In this document: piece by piece, positions 14,001 to 28,000 of the stretch | How positions within the stretch are numbered: position 1 is the stretch's first letter | Layout of the letters: every line of letters starts with the position of its first letter | Assembly (NCBI GenBank): GCA_030533445.1 | Contig: CM060076.1 | Coordinates: forward strand, 25,778,603-25,842,602 | Direction: 5' to 3' | From: Cyprinodon diabolis | Taxonomy: Eukaryota; Chordata; Actinopteri; Cyprinodontiformes; Cyprinodontidae | Length of the DNA stretch: 64,000 nt | Notes under the pieces: model-generated | The model's input: only the letters and a program-made list of their open reading frames with translations | The model's database searches: none | Told to the model about the DNA's origin: nothing | Made by a program: the position numbers and the translations under genes

Positions 14001-14640
14001 TGAACTGACAGTTATATAGAGGACTGGTATATAGAGCATTAATCAGAGACGCAGCAAAGATGGCCATGGTAGATGTGAGGAGAGAGATGCAGAGGAGATG
14101 CAGAGAATCAAAGCTCACTGCAGAGAATCTGTTGACATGACAACTGTTAGTTTTGCAATCTACTGTGCTGGTCTTTGTTGAAGATCTAACAAGGGAAGAA
14201 ACAGACTTTCCCCCATTCACCTTCAACTGCCCGTAGAATGCAGCATATCTGTTGCAGTTTCTCTTGATTTTTTTTCCTTGCCATTTCCTTTCAGATTTTG
14301 TGTGTTTTCCTCTAAAGCTAAGTCAGCAATAACTGTTTCTATTACTCAAAAATGACACAGACAAGTCAATGAAGTTAAAAAACAAAGGTAAAGCCAAGAT
14401 AGCCTATATATAAATCAACTGCAGCAATTATCTGCAATTAAGGCATCAAAAGTTTTTCAAAACTTAAACCTAAATGAAAAAAACTGATAGTTTCAGAAGA
14501 ATGATATAATGTATGATATAAAATTCCACCTTACCAAAAGAACATACATATTAAAATCAAATTTCAAACATGATCAGTTTTCACAAGTATATCCTAAATT
14601 ACTAAAACCAAAGGCTTTTAAACTTATAATTAGAGTGAGA
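11063..14640. other. No gene seen; AT-rich unique DNA with a 26-bp A-run
   Basis: Includes poly(A) at 11924-11949. No coding exon signature. Confidence 0.5.
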
Positions 14641-14760
14641 TACCACAACAAGCTGGTTTGTGGGTTTGACCAAGGATAACTGGTAAGCTTAAATTATTTG
14701 TTTGAATAATTAGATAAAATGTAAACCTTACTTAGAGCTTCTTAAAATAAAATGACAAAA
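14641..14760 (+). repeat. Dispersed ~120-bp direct repeat, copy 2
   Basis: Second copy of the repeat at 10563-10690, 4.08 kb away. Shared blocks include CCACAACAAGCTGGTTTGTG, TTATTTGTTTGA and CTTACTTAGAGCTT. No inverted ends or target duplication were recognised. Confidence 0.7.
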
Positions 14761-15639
14761 ATCCTAACTTACACATTGTGAATTCATATTTTTAGAATCA
14801 TTTAGTAACAGCAGACAATGGAAGATAAAAAGTTTGATCAATGACATTTAAGATAATAATTTTGCAATAACAAAACTTTTGATACATAAAAATCACATCT
14901 GTCTCATTAATTTGTAGCCTAGTTAAAGCACTTTGGAGTTGAAAATTAAGGGTAAATGAGAAATTAAGTAAAAAATCACAAAAATGATTCACCAATAATA
15001 AGACTCAGCAAGTTCCCTGGACTGTACCCTTTAATGTATATTGTGCCAGTGCACTGCCCTCATGTGGTTATATGCTTAAAGTTTACTACACTTTGTGACG
15101 GAGTGCGTGAGGAGGAGAGAAAAGGAGAACAGAGCTCTAAAGAATCAATAATAATATATGATTTTGACTCATAAAATGCAAGAAATAAATGCTCTGTAAG
15201 TAAGGGGACCAATGATGCTGACCCACATCTTGTCTCCATCCGCTAAGAACCTCATTACGTCAGACTTTATTATAAACCTCAACAGATCGTCCACAATATG
15301 TCCTGATGTTAAATAATAATAATAAAAAAAAACGATATATATAAGCACTTTAAAAACACCAAGATCCGTCAGCATGCCTTCATATATTGGTGAATTCCCA
15401 AACCCTCATTTTATTCTATCAGTGTGAGCCAGCTCCTCTTGAAGGAAGAACTCATTTTGACAAGAGAAGGGGGAGTTCGCCCTTTACCTCTCTCACTTTA
15501 AAAACACCGTCGCTTCTTTATTAGATTAATTTAAGAAAATATGATTTAAGTGGGATTTTAAAAAGGTTGAAAGTGCACGTAATAAAGACAATGACGTTTC
15601 ATTAAATATTTAATACAAATTGTGAATCACAACCCTCCT
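14761..15639. other. No gene seen; distal upstream DNA of the Pellino gene
   Basis: AT-rich, non-repetitive, no recognised motif. Confidence 0.4.
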
Positions 15640-15983
15640 GTAAAAGTTGGTACGTCTTACACCCTGCCGTTAGCCGTTGTTGTACCCTATGCTACTGAAC
15701 AGATTTACCGCGATACAAACTAGCTTCACACTAGCCTTAACCGCATGAAAAGATGCTTCTTCGCGAGATTAAAACGATAAAACAAACACCAGGACGCCTG
15801 GGAAAACTTTGCCCAACTGTACCGAAACTTTGATAAAGACCACAAGCCAAATATAGTTTTAGAGTGTGTTAGCATTGTTATATTATCTTCCCATTATATA
15901 TATATTTTCCCCCCGGTCGAGGTTATCTTCTTTTCTTTCTTTCTTTTTTGTATTTATCTTTTTTATTGGAGAAGCCCAGTCTG
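15640..15983 (+). promoter_or_regulatory. Pellino 5' UTR / proximal promoter candidate
   Basis: Immediately upstream of the ATG the sequence gains CpGs compared with the AT-rich DNA further out and contains a polypyrimidine tract at about 15930-15965. No TATA box at a clear spacing is seen. Whether a non-coding first exon lies further upstream cannot be decided from sequence alone. Confidence 0.4.
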
Positions 15984-16063
15984 ATGAATTCACCGAAAGA
16001 AGACGGAGAAGATGATGTGCCCGTTAAAGACCCGGTGAAATACGGAGAGCTGGTCATTTTAGG
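15984..16063 (+). CDS. peli3: Pellino coding exon 1
   Basis: Encodes residues 1-26 plus two bases of codon 27. The ATG opens a short acidic leader ([17 protein letters not shown]) followed by the family-typical [10 protein letters not shown]. The exon ends GG before GTAAGT, a strong donor. The protein length and VKYGEL position agree with vertebrate Pellinos, which supports this start. Confidence 0.9.
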
Positions 16064-19000
16064 GTAAGTCTAAATGTAACGGTCGGTAAAAAAAAAGAAG
16101 AAAAATTACATTAAACGCGTGGGAGTCCCCGTAACACGCCAAATTTAAGGTTAAATCCGGTTTTCCGCTCAGTGTTTCGCTTTTAAATTTCAAAAAATTT
16201 ATAGTAACATAGTTACGCTCATTATTACACATGTCCGTCGGTTCTACTAACAGTCCGAAAAGCATAGTAGGAGTGATAGAAAGTAGGGTTAGCGAATAAA
16301 TCAAACAACATTCATTTATGATAGCTCAGCACTTTTAAAAAAGTAGATTTGAGTTGAAATGATGCCGAATATGCTGCTTCTGTACTACATTTGAAGCCTA
16401 CTACGGATGTAGGCGCTTATTCATCAATGGTTGTAGTGGGGGTGAGCAGGCTGTAAATCCCTATGATGTCATCCACTGCTGGATGCTAAAAAGTAGGTCT
16501 GAGCAGCAATATCGTGTATATTTAGACATCATGCTTATATTGGGGTAGTTTTTTAAAATGTATTTATTGGGAATTGGTCATCAAGGATTCATAAAACAGG
16601 TCAGTGTGATTCATGCCACGGTTGAAGGCGGAGGAGGAAGAGGAGGCGGAGAAAAGCCCCTTTACATCACACATGCATGCAGTGGGCAGGATGTGCTGAT
16701 GACACCCAACAGCTTCCACAGCAGCTCTGCAGGGGACACTAACACGCACACACAGCTGCACCTTTACACCAATCTTAGTTTCACAATGCAGAGCTTCTTG
16801 GGTCTGCCAAAGAGAACTGACCTCATGGCCTGCCCCTTCCTTCTCTTTGGATGAGCAAAAAGAGAGGTGTCTGTGGTTCTGAATAAGCATCAGAATACCG
16901 ATTAGTTGCCTGTCCTCTTGCTATCTGTCTGCTTGAACAAAGCTCTCCTTTACACCCTAAGATCAATAACAAGGGGATGCCTATTTCAGTTCCTGTGTGG
17001 TTATCTGTACCCCACTGGAGAGACAAGTCAGGCTTTGGCTTATGGATACTAATTTCTAGTGTTCTTTAAGGTCTGACCTGCCGATTAATTTTTGCTTTTT
17101 TGTCAAGGAGTATCAACTAAAAGTAACTAACTATGCTCCCTTTTTTCTGGTCTATATGTAAAACCTAATAAAAGTGCATTAAAGTGCTTTTAAGTGTTTT
17201 TTTTAAGGATGTAGTGATCCACCTTTTTTTTCTTACTTTTGATCGGAATCTTTAATTTGAATATCTGCACATCCAGATACTTTTCCGATACCAGAGCAGT
17301 ATTAGCTTTAAAGTTCTCATCATTGCTGTTGATTTTCTCTCTACAAGCAAGTATAATATGTATGAATGTAAACATGTGTATCCCGAAAGGCAACTTGTGA
17401 TCAGTATAAGGTCAGAAAAGGAGTTCATATAAACAGTATATCGGGTTAACAGGACAAATCCCATCTTGAACACAAGTTTCCAACTGATTTATCAAATCAG
17501 TGGTGGATGCTAATAGTGGAATAAACGCTTTTGCTGTTCAAGAGATTTTTTTAACCTAACATGTATTATTTAAATAGACAGAACACGTCTGCCCCTTTGG
17601 ATTGGGCCCATTTTCACCTATACCTGAGCCACACTTTTCTTTTAAACTAGCACCAATACCAATAATAATATTGGATGGGTGCATTTCTAGTGCCTTTATA
17701 TACCAAAAAAGATTTGACTTGTTTGATTTTCTCTTTCAATTTTCCAATTTTTATCTGTAAGATATGTTTTAAACTATGGTTGGGGTTTCCATTATATTAC
17801 CAACTGATATAATTTAGGTTGTGTTAGATATGTAGCTTTAGGGTGGGTAGATTTATCCATATCTTAAATTAGTCAAGTTTTCTGTTTGGGTGCTTTCCTC
17901 GGGCTCCCATAGCCCAGAGCGACATTCGTTTGTCACTTTTTGTTCTTAGATATACACATAACTGATAAACTAGCTGATTATGTAATACAGCTAGCGCCCA
18001 AAATGTATAGTATATATATTTATAGTTTATATTTTCATTGTTTATTGTGAAACAGGATTGTTTTACAGTCATGTTTTAAAGCTTAGAAGATTTTTTTTTT
18101 TTTTACGTCATATCAACTGACCTATCTAATGTTTATAATGGAACAAGTGATTTGTTAACATTTTGGGCAAAAATATGTATAATAAAATCTATCTTTTGTT
18201 TCAATGTAAGAGGGTTTACCTTTTTGTAATTCCTGCATATTCTTATAAATTATTTTGCTTTCAGTATTTTCCAGATGTGGAAAAGTGCAGAAGGAATAAA
18301 ACTAGTATTCTCATTTTTTCCTTCCTTCGTTTGTATGCATAAACATAATATACATTACATATTACATTTCCTAAGAAAAGCAGTGGACTTTAACAATGGT
18401 TTACATTGACATAAATTGCTTCATTTTCCATTTTTTTATTTGGTAGTTTAGTTTGCAACTTACTGACTAATTGCACACTAAAATAATCTGTAGCTGAAAT
18501 TGACCGTTAGTTCTTATTATTAAACACATCCCTTAAATAATTAGAACTGATTGAAATATACTCCAGTCTGTTTTCTCTTACTTTGATGGAGACAGAGTAA
18601 AAGACTAAGGCATCTCCAGCACCTCTAGGTGTCCACTGCTAGTCAGCCGTCTCCTGTACAAAAGATGATTTAAACTTTTGGAGATACACTATATTGCCAA
18701 AAGTATTTGCTCACCTGCCTTGACTCACATATGAGCTTAAGTGACATCCCGTTCCTAATCCATAGGGTTCAATATGACGTCGGTCAACCCTTTGTAGCTA
18801 GAACATCTTCAGCTCTTCTGGGAAGGCTGTCCACAAGGTTTAGGAGTGTGTTTATGGGAATTTTTGACCATTCTTCCAGAAGCGCATTTGTGAGGTCGCA
18901 CACTGATGTTGGACGAGAAGGCCTGGCTCTCAGTCTCCGCTCTAATTCATCCCAAAGGTGTTCTATCGGGTTGAGGTCAGGACTCTGTGCAGGCCAGTCA

Positions 19001-22000
19001 AGTTCATCCACACCAGACTCTGTCATCCATGTCTTTATGGACCTTGCTTTGTGCACTGGTGCACAGTCATGTTGGAAGAGGAAGGGGCCAGCTCCAAACT
19101 GTTCCCACAAAGTTGGGAGCATGGAATTGTCCAAAATGTCTTGGTATGCTGAAGCATTCAGAGTTCCTTTCACTGGAACTAAGGGGCCAAGCCCAGCTCC
19201 TGAAAAACAACCCCACACCATAATCCCCCCTCCACCAAACTTTACACTTGGCACAATGCAGTCAGACAAGTACCGTTCTCCTGGCAACCGCCAAACCCAG
19301 ACCCGTCCATCAGATTGCCAGATGGAGAAGCGCGATTCGTCACTCCAGAGAACGCGTCTCCACTGCTCTAGAGTCCAGTGGCGGCGTGCTTTACACCACC
19401 GCATCCGACGCTTTGCATTGCACTTGGTTATGTATGGCTTGGATGCAGCTGCTCGACCATGGAAACCCATTCCATGAAGCTCTCTGCGCACTGTTCTTGA
19501 GCTAATCTGAAGGCCACATGAAGTTTGGAGGTCTGTAGTGATTGACTCTGCAGAAAGTTGGCGACCTCTTCGCACTATGCGCTTCAGCATCCGCTGACCC
19601 CGCTCCGTCAGTTTACGTGGCCTACCACTTCGTGGCTGAGTTGCTGTCGTTCCCAAACACTTCCATTTTCTTATAATACAGCTGACAGTTGACTGTGGAA
19701 TATTTAGGAGCGAGGAAATTTCACGACTGGATTTGTTGCACAGGTGGCATCCTATCACAGTTCCACGCTGGAATTCACTGAGCTCCTGAGAGCGACCCAT
19801 TCTTTCACAAATGTTTGTAAAAACAGTCTGCATGCCTAGGTGCTTGAATTTATACACCTGTGGCCATGGAAGTGATTGGAACACCTGATTCCAATAATTT
19901 GGATGGGTGAGCAAATACTTTTGGCAATATAGTGTATTTCTATTTGCACAAGTACACCATAGGACTTGATAAGCACACTCTGTTCCCAAACATACTGCAG
20001 GCTTCCTTTAGAAATCTGATTAAATGTGTTTAAACAGGCTATTCTTTATTCTGCTTCCTGGCTGATATCATTATTGCCAGGCCTGTTTTCTACATGTGGG
20101 GTTTATCTTGGATAGGTCAGGCTGATGATCACATGCCCTGGTCGGCTGATGTCTTCTTTACTGTAGGCCAATGCGCTTCAAGCAGCTGCAGTCTGCCAAA
20201 CCCCTTTTCTTTGTTAGTCTGCATACGATGGATGCACCATGTCCAGGGAAAATCAACTCGCCCACAAGCAGCACTCGTCAGCATAAAAAACATCAACCTC
20301 CATATGTGTCCTCATCTATAACCTGTGGTGCATTTCTCTGTCTCCAACCCAGTCCCCATCGCCCCCAGCCCTCCAGTGTTCTGCTGTGTATCAGCTTTGA
20401 CGGAGTAAGGCCTACAGTCTGTAGTGACTTTTCCTCAACAAAAATAAAGCCCATGTTTAGGGGCAGGAGTAGTGAATATTTCATATGATGTTTCACCATG
20501 TGAGCACATGCATCTTACAGGCCACCACTGTCCACAGATGTACCCTAAGGAGCTCGATCTCCATTCAGCACTCGTTTTGACCATGATAGGCGACGTTTTT
20601 AGCTTTGAGCATTAAGCTTTATGTTTTTACTATGCTCCATATTTTCTTCATAACTCTTTTTCTTTAAGATACATTTTCCGTTGTAATGTCTTATATTCTA
20701 CCTTGTATCATGGTTTTGGTCAGCTAATCAAACATCTTAGAATTAATCCTTGTAGGTCCTGTTTTATCCTGACTAGGGTTGAAACAATTAATCAGATTAA
20801 TCGTGATTAACTGATTACGGAAATAATTGTCCTCTAATTTAGTAACCGATTAATCGCTAACTGGAGTACAGTATAAAGATTTTAAAACATTGCTTTAGCT
20901 GACAGAGCTATCCACCTTGAGCAGAAACTATACAAACATTGGAAAAAATATATAAATATTTTGCCTTTAAGTTTAAAAACACTTTATATTCTGTCAGTAT
21001 GCTCTATCCAGGAAAAGTTTTAGTTTAACTTGGTTTAATCTGTAAAAAAAAATCTTCTTTAAGATACCTTTGACTATCCGATTATTAATTGATTTATCTA
21101 AAAATATTGGACAGACTAGCAAAATAATCATTAGTTATAGCCCTAATTCTGACCCAGGTTAGATCTGACCGGCCTGGTCACCGAAACCTCTATTAGCTTT
21201 CAGTCTTTGTTTAAACAGTGCTACACTACTGGTGACTTTTCCTAAACATTGTCTTGATAAAGTAACTTAAATTTGCAGTGGTTCATCTGGTTAAAAAAAA
21301 AAAAAAAGATAAATTCTTTAAGAAATCTTTGAATGCAGTATTTGGCACTGATTTTCAGACATATGTTTGTCCTTAGGCAGGGTTATTTTCAGCTTCTTGC
21401 CATAAGATAAAGTCATGCCCACACCAGCTCTGAAAAATTAAGGAGCAATAAGTTAGATATTTGCTGTAAAATTAACCATTCTTATTTTTCGCCTGGGATG
21501 AAAGTAACATCCTCTATAAATAATCAGCCCTTTCCATCACCAACACAGCCAAGTGACAGTCCTTTCAAACATAGCAGTACAGTGCAGAACTATTTTGGTG
21601 TAGTCTGCGTCCCGTGTTTACTTCCTGATTCTGAGACAATCAGATGACAGTTCCCGGGGGTTTTAAAACAGAACGCAACATTTGGTATTTTATGTTGGCA
21701 AAAAAGAGCATCAGCCTGCATGGAAGCAACATGGAAGCAAGCAAAATAAGCATCCAGAAATAATCTTGAAAATACCCTACAAGCCTTGGCATCCTTAAAG
21801 TATTTACACAACTTAAGGAAGCTGAAAGTTCTTCACTCGTCATCTTGAATTTAGCTGCACTACGTCCTTGTTTCTCCTGACTTAGATCCATGCTGAATCA
21901 CACAAAAGAAAAACACAAGACATTTTGCGATCATTAGATTTCAGTTGCTTAATTTAATATTAAATTCCCTTTTGCTTGCCTTTAAGCTTGAAGCTGTTAT

Positions 22001-25000
22001 CTTTGTCCCTCATGCATCAACTGACTCTAATACTTTTCCTATTATTCCTTGCAAAAGAGCCCAAGATCATTCAGGGTAACTGGAACTCTGGGTTTATGTT
22101 TATTCTCCTGATGGACAGTGAACTTTCTCCCAAGTCCTTTGCAGCCTCTAGAAAGTTTTCTTTTAGGTGTGCCATCATAGAAAACTTGCTAGAGCCAAGT
22201 TTAAACTGCTTTAAACAGCACTTCTGTCCCTGTGTGTACAAAACAGTGTCACCACAGTATGACCAATTATGTTTTTTTTGTTTGTTTTTTTTGTGAAAAT
22301 GGTTTTCTGGTCATGTCTTGAGTTGGTTTTCATTCGTACTTAGAGTTGAACATGTTGACAAATGACTTCTGATTAGTTTTATCTTTGAGAGAAACACCCT
22401 GTCAGGAGCTCCATCTTTGAATTTTTTTGGCTCAGCGATTGACTTCTCTCCTCCCTTCCAGGCTGCTTCTCAGGTTTATCATTTAATTTGGACAATTCTT
22501 CATGAAGCTGTCCCTTAGTCTTCATTATGTTATTTGTTCACCAAGGTTCTTTAATGGATATCTGAGGTCCTCAAGATGCAGCTGGATTAACATTCGGATT
22601 AAATGACCCTTTGGTCTATATAGTAATTTGGTGACTTCTGAAGATGACTATATTTGGGGGTCTGCGAGTAGATTGGGCTAAATACAAATGCACAGCACAT
22701 TTGTTTAAATGTTTATTTGTAAGAAAAGTGTTCTTCTTTTCTTTCAGCTCCATAGCTGTACTCTTCTTTGTCCTGGTTAATCACATCAAATCCCAGTAAA
22801 ATACGTGCAAGGAACATGAATACTTATGTGCTTGTTTTTCAAGAGTCCCTATGGACAGTTGTTTTCTATTTCTAGTCTTCTGGTCTGCAGGGTTTCCTCC
22901 AAGTGGTTTCCACAACAACCACATTCTGCTGATTAGGGAGAGTAGCATACTGCCTTCTGGTTGAACCCAAACCGTGAAAATTATGTTTTACGCAGCTTAA
23001 AAAACTGAAGGAACCACATTAGAGAAGTCCATGGCAACAATCAAAATGGTTGATATATAAAGAAGATTCATTTACTTAAAAAAAAGTACTTTTATTTATT
23101 TTTTTATTTGCCCTCAGACTGTTTAGGGGGGGGTGATTTACTGTATCATCTCAATGACTCGTTGCAAGTGTTAGCTTTTCGACTTGTTTCATTAATTTCA
23201 AGAAAATAAAAGATATACCTCCAAAGATATGCATGACTGCTCAAAGTCTGGGGGATCACATAAAATAGAGGCAGTAATGCCGCTTTTATAAGTCACAAAC
23301 ATGCTTGAAACATTGTTTTCATTGAATAGTGGAGCTCAGCCATCTGGTCCGGCTGTTTGCTCACAATCTCTTGTATCTGACTTAGATTGCTAAAAAGTTG
23401 GTGATTTGTCTCCAGAGTCTGATTTCCTTCTGTTATCTGTTTCTTTTTGCCTGTTCAGGCACAATGGCTCTCTGCCAAGTGGAGACCGTGGGCGCAGAAA
23501 GAGCCGCTTTGCTCTTTACCAAAGGGCCAAGGCCAACGGTGTGAAACCCAGTGCTGTGCACATCCTCAACACACCACAGGACAGCAAGGTATGCATGCTT
23601 GCACACTAAAACAGCTTGTAAGTTTCCTGCCCTTGATCGTCTGTTGATCTTCGGTCGTCTGTCAGAGGAAGGATGTGTGCTCAGGAGGAAGGGAGTTTGT
23701 GCTTCGTCCCATATGTCTTCCTGCATTGGTTTTTCTGATTTCTTTATGGACACAGATAATTAAATGTTTGAAATTAAATGGGCAAAGATTATTTGTTTTT
23801 TTTTTCCCCACATACTTTTTCTGTTTAAATAAAAATTCTAGATAAATGACTGTATTTATGCTGCTTTGATGTTGCAGGTGGTTCACAGCAGGGGGCAGCA
23901 CAGCATTTCTTTCACACTGTCTCGCAACCAGACTGTGGTGGTGGAGTACTGCCATGACAGCAGTACAGACATGTTCCAGGTAAAACACACAAAAGGAAAT
24001 CTATAAGCCAGAGTCACAGTTTCTGAAACATCCTCCTCCTGATGCCTGTTTGATCATCTCTTCTAATACACTGATGTTTAATGTCATCAAAGTAATATGA
24101 GTGCAATTCAGTGATAAAAATAGCAGCTGGTTTTCAAAGGAATTCTATTTTAGGTATGTTTATTTTATAGGATATGGACTTTTCCCCTCATTTTTTGTAA
24201 ATGCTTAACTGCATTGTTATTTTCTTTCTAGAATAAAAAAACAAATAATTATATTTAATGTTTTATCTGAACTTCAGAGAACCAAGCAAGAATATATTAG
24301 TTGTTGACCAACTGTGAGGGATATTAGTTGTATTGGTGTGTAGGTCTGGATTGTATGGATGTTCTTTGTTTTTTTCTCATGTGAATGGTGTCTCTGTACC
24401 GGCTGCTGCAGATCGGACGGTCCACAGAGAGTCCCATCGACTTTGTGGTGACTGACACCTCTGGAGGGGGAAAGGAAGGAGAAGACCCCTCCATTGCTCC
24501 CAGCACCATCTCCCGTTTTGCTTGCAGAGTGGTGTGCGAGCGTAACCCACCCTACACTGCACGCATTTACGCTGCAGGCTTTGACTCATCAAAAAATATC
24601 TTTCTAGGGGTGAGTGTAACGATGATGCACAGAAAATCTTTCCTTCAGGACATGCTAAAGGAAGACTTTGGTCCCCGACCTGTTTTAGGAGAAAGCAACC
24701 AAGTGGAAAAATCCTGATGGCCACATGGATGGTCTCACCACCAACGGGGTGTTGGTGATGCACCCAGAGGGTTTCCCAGAGGACCCCAAGCAGGGTCTTT
24801 GGAGGGAGATATCAGTGTGTGGAGATGTTTATGCACTCAGAGAAACACGCTCTGGGCCCAGTCGGGGAAAACTGGTGAGTCTATTTAAACAGCGCTCTGA
24901 CACCTCAGTCCTGTTAGGATTGAACTTATCTCTCTCTCTGTTTCACCTGTAGGCAGAGGGAGAGAGCAGCGCACTGCGTGATGGCTCTCTGGTGGATCTC

Positions 25001-28000
25001 TGTGGTGCCACTCTGCTGTGGCGCACAGGTGAAGGCCTCATGCGCGCCCCCACTCTGCGTCACCTGGAGGCCCTTCGTCAGGAGCTGAATGCGTCCCGTC
25101 CTCAGTGTCCTGTAGGCCTCAGCACGTTGGCCTTCCCAAGTCTGCCACGCAGCCACAGGTGAGGGGGGATTCACTTCATTTAATGCCACACACACCTCTG
25201 ACAGTGAAATATGAGCAGTCAAATTTTATACTAAAAAAAATCCAAACTAATATTTGACTAGACTGAAAAACAGAACCATGCTAAGAAAACATATTTTTCA
25301 AAAAGGTGTCCTACAACAGAATTATTGTTTCTCCAACCACCCCTTCAGGATACATACGGGTACATCTAAAAAAAAAACCCCAGAACATCTTGAAAGTGAA
25401 ATGCATATAGCTTCACCACAAATAAAGTGAAAAATTATGGCGTTACATTTATGTCATAACCAACGCGAGCAAAATAAACATACTCGCATGTATGTTAGAC
25501 TACTTCTGCACATGGTTTATCTACCGCCGCGCGAGAAACTGCTGCTTCAAGAGGAGAAAATCTCTCTCCGCGCGCGCCAGCCCCTCCCACGTGTGCGCAG
25601 GATCTCCCTGCGCGCACAATTTTCTATCCAGCGGCCACGCTCGAAGACGGCGGCCCTCTTGAAAGCGTCTCCGCGCTCGGACAGATTTTCTCCTCGCGCG
25701 GAGGAAAAGTGGTTTTGACAGGTTGGGCGGAGACAACTGTAAGCCTCCTCCTGATTGGGCCTTGCAGACACGATCTCACAGGAAGTAGTGTCAGGAAGCA
25801 TTTGACTGACAGCTCGTCAGTTAAGACAGATTCGGACTTCCGGGATCAATAACTCTCACACGAAACGTTGTTGAAACACAAATGACGCATCTTTCATGTC
25901 CTGATAGCACAGACTATAAACTACAAGAATCAAAAAGCGTTATTTTCGAGGAAAATGAGCTGGATGTATTACATTGATCTCTATGCACAGGCAGCGGCCA
26001 GGCGAGTGGTTAGGGACCATCTGCAAATGGTAAAACAACAGAAAAACGTTGCAAATAAAGACCAATAACTCCACTGCCATAAAGTGCAGAGACTCCAAAA
26101 TCACAACACACACCAAGGGGCTCTTGGTGATCGCACTACACCAGCTGTTTTTGAAAAAATACACTTTTTTTTATTTTATTTTTTTTATTGTTATTAACCA
26201 TTAATATTATCCTATTTTAATCAATAGCTCTGTGATTATACAGTGCAGACTCCAAAATCATCACACACACCAGGTTGATGATTTTGTTGATGGGGTTGCT
26301 AGTTCTCTGCGTACTGCCTTAGACAACACAGCTCCTTTGAAAATGAAAACCGAAAAGCTTGCTCCTTGGTGTAATGCAGAGCTGAGCACTTTGAAGCAAA
26401 ATGTTAGGAAACTGGAGAGAAAATATCGCTCCACAGGCCTACGGGAATCCTACCTAGTCTGGAAAAATAGTTTACTGCTGTATAAGAGGACCCTTTGTAA
26501 AGCAAGGGCAGCATATTTCTCCTCATTAATAGAGGAGAATAAGAATAATCCTAGATTTCTTTTTAATACAGTTGCCAAACTCACCCAGAGCCATAGCTCT
26601 GTTGAACCATCCATTCTTTATAAATAAGATTGATCTTATTAAAAATAAGATCATAAGCACTCCTCTATGCGCGATTGTATCTGAGGTAGTCATGGAATCT
26701 GAACCAGGTTTAGACTGTTTTGATCCAGTTGAACTTTCTGAGTTAGCAAAACTATTGTCTTCATCTAAGCCTTCAACTTGTATGTTAGATCCAGTTCCAA
26801 CCAGGTTATTTAAGGAGGTATTTCCTTTGATCTCCTCCTCCATTGTAGATGTGATTAATCTATCTCTGTTACAGGCATATGTACCTAAGGCTTTTAAGGT
26901 TGCTGTAATTAAACCTCTGCTTAAGAAACCGTCTCTTGACCCAGATGACTTGGTCAATTATAGACCTATATCCAATTTTCCTTTCTTATCTAAAATTCTT
27001 GAGAAAGTAGTTGCCAAACAAGTTTGCGATCACTTACACCATAATGAACTTTTTGAAGAGTTTCAGTCTGGCTTTAGAGCTCATCATAGCACTGAAACAG
27101 CTCTGGTGAAAGTCACTAATGATATTCTCATGGCCAAAGATAATGGACTTGTATCTGTGCTCGTCCTGTTGGATCTTAGTGCTGCATTTGATACAGTTGA
27201 CCATAATATTCTTTTAAAAAGACTTGAATATTTTGTTGGAATTAAAGGAACAGCACCAAACTGGTTTAAATCTTATCTATCTGATCGAATTCAGTTTGTG
27301 CATGTTAATGACAGATCTTCCACATGCTCAAAGGTTACCTGTGGAGTACCACAGGACCAATTCTCTTTACTTTATACATGCTCCCAATCGGTAGAGTTAT
27401 TAGACAGCATGGGATTAATTTTCACTGTTATGCTGATGATACCCAGCTATATCTGCCTATAAATCCAGATGAAGCTAACCCATTACATAAATTACAGACA
27501 TGTCTTGAAGACATAAAAACCTGGATGACTCTTAACTTTCTGCTTCTGAATGCAGACAAAACAGAAGTTATAGTCTTTGGACCAGAGTCTTTGAAAAATA
27601 AGCTGATTAGTCAGTCACTTCATCTTGATGGGATTAACCTGATTTCAGATAATAAAATAAAAAATCTTGGTGTTATTTTTGATCAGGACCTGTCATTTAA
27701 ATCCCAGATCAAAGAGGTTTCTAGAATTTCCTTCTTTCATCTGAGGAATATTGCAAAAATGAGAAATCTCCTGTCCAGGAGTGATGCTGAGAAACTAGTC
27801 CATGCATTTGTTACTTCAAGGCTGGACTATTGTAATTCTTTACTATCAGGAAGTCCACAAACTGTAGTTAAAAGCCTTCAGCTGATCCAAAATGCTGCAG
27901 CCAGAGTTCTGATTAAAATGAAATAGAGCGATCATACACTATATTGCCAAAAGTATTTGCTCACCCATCCAAATTATTGGAATCAGGTGTTCCAATCACT

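Noticed and set aside
18707..19505. Long plus-strand ORFs (256 and 85 codons)
   Set aside because: They are antisense shadows of the Tc1 transposase; the same shadows appear opposite copy 2 at 28366-29212.
19801..19989. Upstream extension of the copy-1 transposase frame
   Set aside because: It runs through the 5' UTR and terminal repeat of the element into host intron; the MGRS start is the family start.
24610..24717. Open reading through the exon 4 donor
   Set aside because: The 79-bp intron happens to be partly open; splicing to 24689 restores the conserved [11 protein letters not shown].
25437..25801. ORFs of 71-93 codons rich in Arg/Ala in the CpG block
   Set aside because: GC-rich block gives open frames on both strands and the arms differ by indels; no family resemblance. 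Only the short MYYIDLY ORF is shared and kept.
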